From Strix aluco (Eukaryota > Chordata > Aves > Strigiformes > Strigidae), in contig NC_133933.1 of the NCBI RefSeq assembly GCF_031877795.1, forward strand, positions 63,500,984 through 63,564,983: a stretch of DNA of 64,000 nucleotides. Reading direction: 5' to 3'. How positions within the stretch are numbered: the first letter of the stretch is position 1; each line of letters begins with the position of its first letter. A program made the position numbers and the translations under genes. Below, one piece after another: positions 60,301-64,000 of the stretch. Below the pieces are notes generated by a model that was not told the DNA's origin, did not search any database, and saw only the letters and a list, made by a program, of their open reading frames with translations.

Positions 60301-63300
60301 ATTCCTGAAAGCACCGTGCAGTGTCAGCGCTGTGTACAGGCAGGGGCATGAAGAAACCAGTTACGTATTTCCGAACAATTTTCTGGAAGAAATGAAAGCG
60401 TTCTGCAGCTATGACTGGGTTTCTGCAGAAATCTCTTTTTACAGTAAGCTGGTTACTGTTGTGCATCTCTTAAAAATCTGGTGGCTGAAATTTCCATGTT
60501 GGAGAGTAAGTCTTCAAGTCTCTTGTCTCATATCGCAGCAAAAATCTGGTCACTGAATAATGATTTGTAGATTTTAACCACAGAAATACAAAGTCAGTGC
60601 TCATTTGTCAAATGTAAGAGAAGTTATAAGAAGAGCCTTGCATCGGAGAATCAAAAGACACTTTAAAAATATTGGTTGAGCTAGCTTCACGCATTTCTGG
60701 GAGGGGTATTTTTCCGTTTGGAGAAGATGAGGAAATTAATCAGTTTGCACAAAGTTCTGCTGTAGTTCTCCAGCAAAGGCAGGAGCTGAGAGGCTGGATC
60801 TCCAAATTCCTGGTCACCTCCCCCAGCCCCAGAGATGCCTTTCTAAGCTGCAGCTCACTTCTGCAGAATATGAAACACTTCTTTTTTAATTTCACTTTTA
60901 CATTTGGCTATTCAGCAGGGCATGTCAGGCGTAACTTTGGACAAGACTGAGTGTGCCAGCATGCTGCACTGACACCACAGTGGCATTGCTTTTTATGGCC
61001 AGAGCCTGGCCGCGTTTCAGTAAATGGCAAAAGTCCCATTGGCAGTATGGCCAGAGTTTCAGTTATAAATCCCAAATTAGCACTCACGGATGATGACATT
61101 ATGGCTGGTCAGAGGCGCACTACGAATTTCAGAGCTGTTGATAATACATATCAAGGCTGTCATATGCCTTGGACAGCATTTATGTGGGCCTGCAGAGATG
61201 AGAACACTTACGGAGGATCTTCTTGCCTATGCGTCTATCTACTTGTTTTCTATTCTTATCCTTTACTAAATTATATGTTTCATTACCTGCTCAATGTTTA
61301 CAATATTCTCTCCTGGCAAGTAAAATATGCCCATATTTCTTCGGCTCTGTCCACATTAACTAGAGAGGCAAATCATAGATCCCAATTCCTGTGGTATTAC
61401 CACTGCCTTTAGAGACCTAGCAAATATGTTTAGGAGCTCTTTTTTAATTTTACTGGCTACCATGTCTTTAATGGTTTCAGTATGTATTTCATTATAGAAT
61501 ACTTACCAACTTTTAATAGTTACTTGGCTGTACCATATTAGAAAAACCTTTAAAATGGTCCAGAAAAAAATGTGTTTCTCACTGAATTTAAAAAAGAAAC
61601 CGCAAAATGATTTGTTATTTCCACGGTGTCATTAGAGCATGGCCTGGTACCTGAAGCTCAGCCACTCTGTCTGGATGCTGCAACCTGAGGTAGCAGCTGT
61701 GGTCCTGCACCACCATTCAGATTGACCAGCTGACCAGGTCTGCCTGGTGACAGCCTGGAAGCAGGATCTTCTGCGGAGAAAATCTGCTTCTGGCCCCCAC
61801 AGAGAGAACTATAAACTTCCAAAATTATGGTTGCCAGGACAGAGGAGGCCTCTTGGTGACAGTCCAGTACGTAGAGTTGTCCATCCTGTGTGTTTCCTGC
61901 TGTGGACTCTGGGAAGTGACTTTGTTGGTAGCTCAGACGGGTCCCCATGAGGACGGTCAGGCTCAGATTAGACTACCTGGAGAGGTTGTGCAGCTTCCTT
62001 TCAAGGAAGGTTTCATGAGAATAAGCCCTGAGGGAGCTGCTCTGAGCTCACAGCCGAACCTGCTTTGGGGAGGAGGTTGGACCGAGACCTGGACGTCTGG
62101 GTAGACTCCCCCACAAATTAGTTCATGGGCAAGGGTGACTTCAAGCTTGGCTCACTTGCACCTGGCTCTGACATTAACACCCCACACCACAGTGGCTGCG
62201 GGGCGGGAGGGATGTGCTGCTGGCATGGGCCTCCGCTGGGCAGCAGAAGCCCCTCAGGTGCCATGTTCAGAGGCTGCTGCATTGCATGAGCCTGTGGGAG
62301 GGCTGCTGCACTGTCTCATGCCACTGGCTGGCCTCCTGTGGCCACCGACACCAGTTCGGGGATCCTCGGCGGTGGCGTGTGTTGCAGAACACCTGGCAGA
62401 GGGAAGAAATTGAAGTAGCATTTCATCTACAGTGGGAAGGTGGCCAGTATAAACTTGACTCGTACAGTAGCACATCACCTGCTGAGAAATCCAACTGTAA
62501 AGTTAATTGGCATGAATACGAGATGTATACTTTTCCTAATCGACTTCAGTGCAATTATAGCCAAAGGCCCTTTTTGCGGTCATTCACAGAGCTTAATTGC
62601 TATAGTTTAATATTACAATTAAAGAAGGCCCAGAAGGAGAGCTGAATATTAGGCTTCTGATGAATGATAATTATCACTTTGTGTAGATGGATGGAAAACA
62701 TTTCTAATTAAATTATTCTTGTAACATAAATTAATAGTGTGATCTGGATAAAGTACTTCTGATTTCAGATCTAGAATATTTCTGAGAGCACCAAGTTTGT
62801 GCCAGAATTTCAGTCAGCAGGTCAAACTGTCTTTTAAACATACCTGACTTTTCAGTCAATTTAGCAGCTTATATAGGTTTCTGCAGTGAAGATGTTTGTC
62901 AATGATAGAATGATTCAAACGTTGCACAGAGAATAAAGTAAAATAAAATAAAGCTATGCAATTAGCATAATCTCTTAGTTTATGAGCAGGGGGGATTCAC
63001 AGTCTAAATGACAGGGATTCATAGCCTAACGGTCACACATTTTCTTCCTGTATTAACTTCATCTCCATCTGAGGATTCTTCCAAGACATAAACCATTAAG
63101 CTAATGCTTTGAAAACAGGAAAGCTCATTAGCAGCTCTAGGGAAGGGAGTGAGATGGGCAAGGAAGGTGCAGGTCATTAAGGTTTGAAAGAGAAGGAAGT
63201 GTGAAAGTTTTAAGAAGAATTACTTGACATGCAATCTGTCTGTGCTCTGTAAAAATCCAGTGATTTTTGTATACCTCGCATTTCTTTTGCATTAGTGAGA

Positions 63301-64000
63301 CCTGCAATGAATAAAGTAAGCAGGCAAATGGAAAGGTCTCAGCTGAAGGTGTCAGACTGCATTTCAAGAAGAGGATTATAGATAATTATTCTAAGATGAC
63401 CAGTAGCTTCCTGGCCTCATACACGTAGCTGACACGTTAGGTGTTGACAGCAGCCCTTTCCAACAGGCCTCCTTAGACATTTGTTTTAAGTTCCTGGAGC
63501 AACTGTCCATGACTCCAACAGGGTCTTTTTGAAGGGCACAAAGTGGGAGATAGATGGCCACTTTCTGTCAGAAGATAATGGGAATTTTGTGTCAAGGCAC
63601 TCTCTGTGCATATGGAAGACTGTCCCTGAGATTTTCTGCATGCATGCCCTCTTGTGTATGCAGTACATTGGTGCTTACTGTATATATCAAAATTTGGCAC
63701 TACTGTATCTCTCTAAACATTGCATTAATCCATCTGTCTGTCACCATGGTAACAAGGCTCCCTATTGATGACTGAAGAAGAGCTGAACCATTAAAACTAA
63801 ATGTACACGTTTTAAAAAAAAGTGAGTAAGCTCACTCTGTAGCAGCGCTACAGAGACACAAATGGTCAAAAATGGGCTAATTAATACTTTCTATGCATTA
63901 TTTTTATTCATGGTTATATATCTGAAATAAAGCCTATTGCTAAAATGGTTCTGAAATATGATCTTTGTTTCTTCACATCTATTTATTATATATTCTGCTG
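57400..64000. other. Intergenic DNA upstream of TMEM242, no gene seen
   Basis: AT-rich sequence after the island. Open frames (for example 60164-60556, 60951-61412 and 62214-62645) have no recognisable domains, lack supporting splice structure, and overlap others on the opposite strand. A somewhat GC-richer patch at about 61640-62400 is not CpG-dense. The next gene expected by synteny, ZDHHC14, would start with its own CpG island, which is not present. Confidence 0.6.

Noticed and set aside
60164..61412. 130- and 153-codon plus-strand frames as an upstream gene
   Set aside because: There is no recognisable protein, no CpG island, and no consistent splice structure. ZDHHC14, the expected neighbour, is not matched.

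Overview
The window is vertebrate, most probably avian, nuclear DNA. It is AT-rich and mostly non-coding, with one spliced housekeeping gene, one CpG-island promoter, a CR1/L3-type LINE relic, and one young endogenous retrovirus (ERV) of a type common in bird genomes. Almost all open frames outside the gene and the provirus are chance frames. The bird assignment rests on the LTR type (sense strand begins TGTCCTGGTTTAGCC) and the CR1 relic; a passerine or other neoavian bird is an inference.

The gene is TMEM242, on the minus strand. I rebuilt it from four exons that join in phase: exon 1 (56940-57075, in a CpG island), exon 2 (55108-55208), exon 3 (44140-44277) and exon 4 (29147-29245). Together they encode 157 residues plus a stop codon. 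The mammalian orthologue is an inner mitochondrial membrane assembly factor for the ATP synthase c-ring that works with TMEM70. In human 6q25 the gene lies between ARID1B and ZDHHC14. Neither neighbour's coding exons are visible here, so the flanks (about 1-28000 and 57400-64000) look intergenic.

Intron 2 of TMEM242 carries a complete provirus (45420-51216) in the same orientation as the gene. It has two 354-bp LTRs with six mismatches between them, a 5-bp target duplication (TAACT), a primer-binding site resembling the tRNA-Lys(1,2) type, and gag, protease, RT, RNase H and integrase, but no env. The frames are broken. There is a frame change inside gag, an in-frame TAG between gag and protease, a frame change between protease and RT, an in-frame TGA before RNase H, and a histidine in place of an RT catalytic aspartate. 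The 5' end of gag encodes an unusual multi-pass hydrophobic segment.

Other structure: a roughly 1.35-kb ancient CR1/L3 fragment (7215-8590, minus strand), an isolated GC-rich islet with a CTCF-like motif in intron 3 (40220-40440), a CTCF-like motif and a G-quadruplex tract at the TMEM242 island, and several simple repeats. I see no tRNA, rRNA, CRISPR or bacterial-type features.
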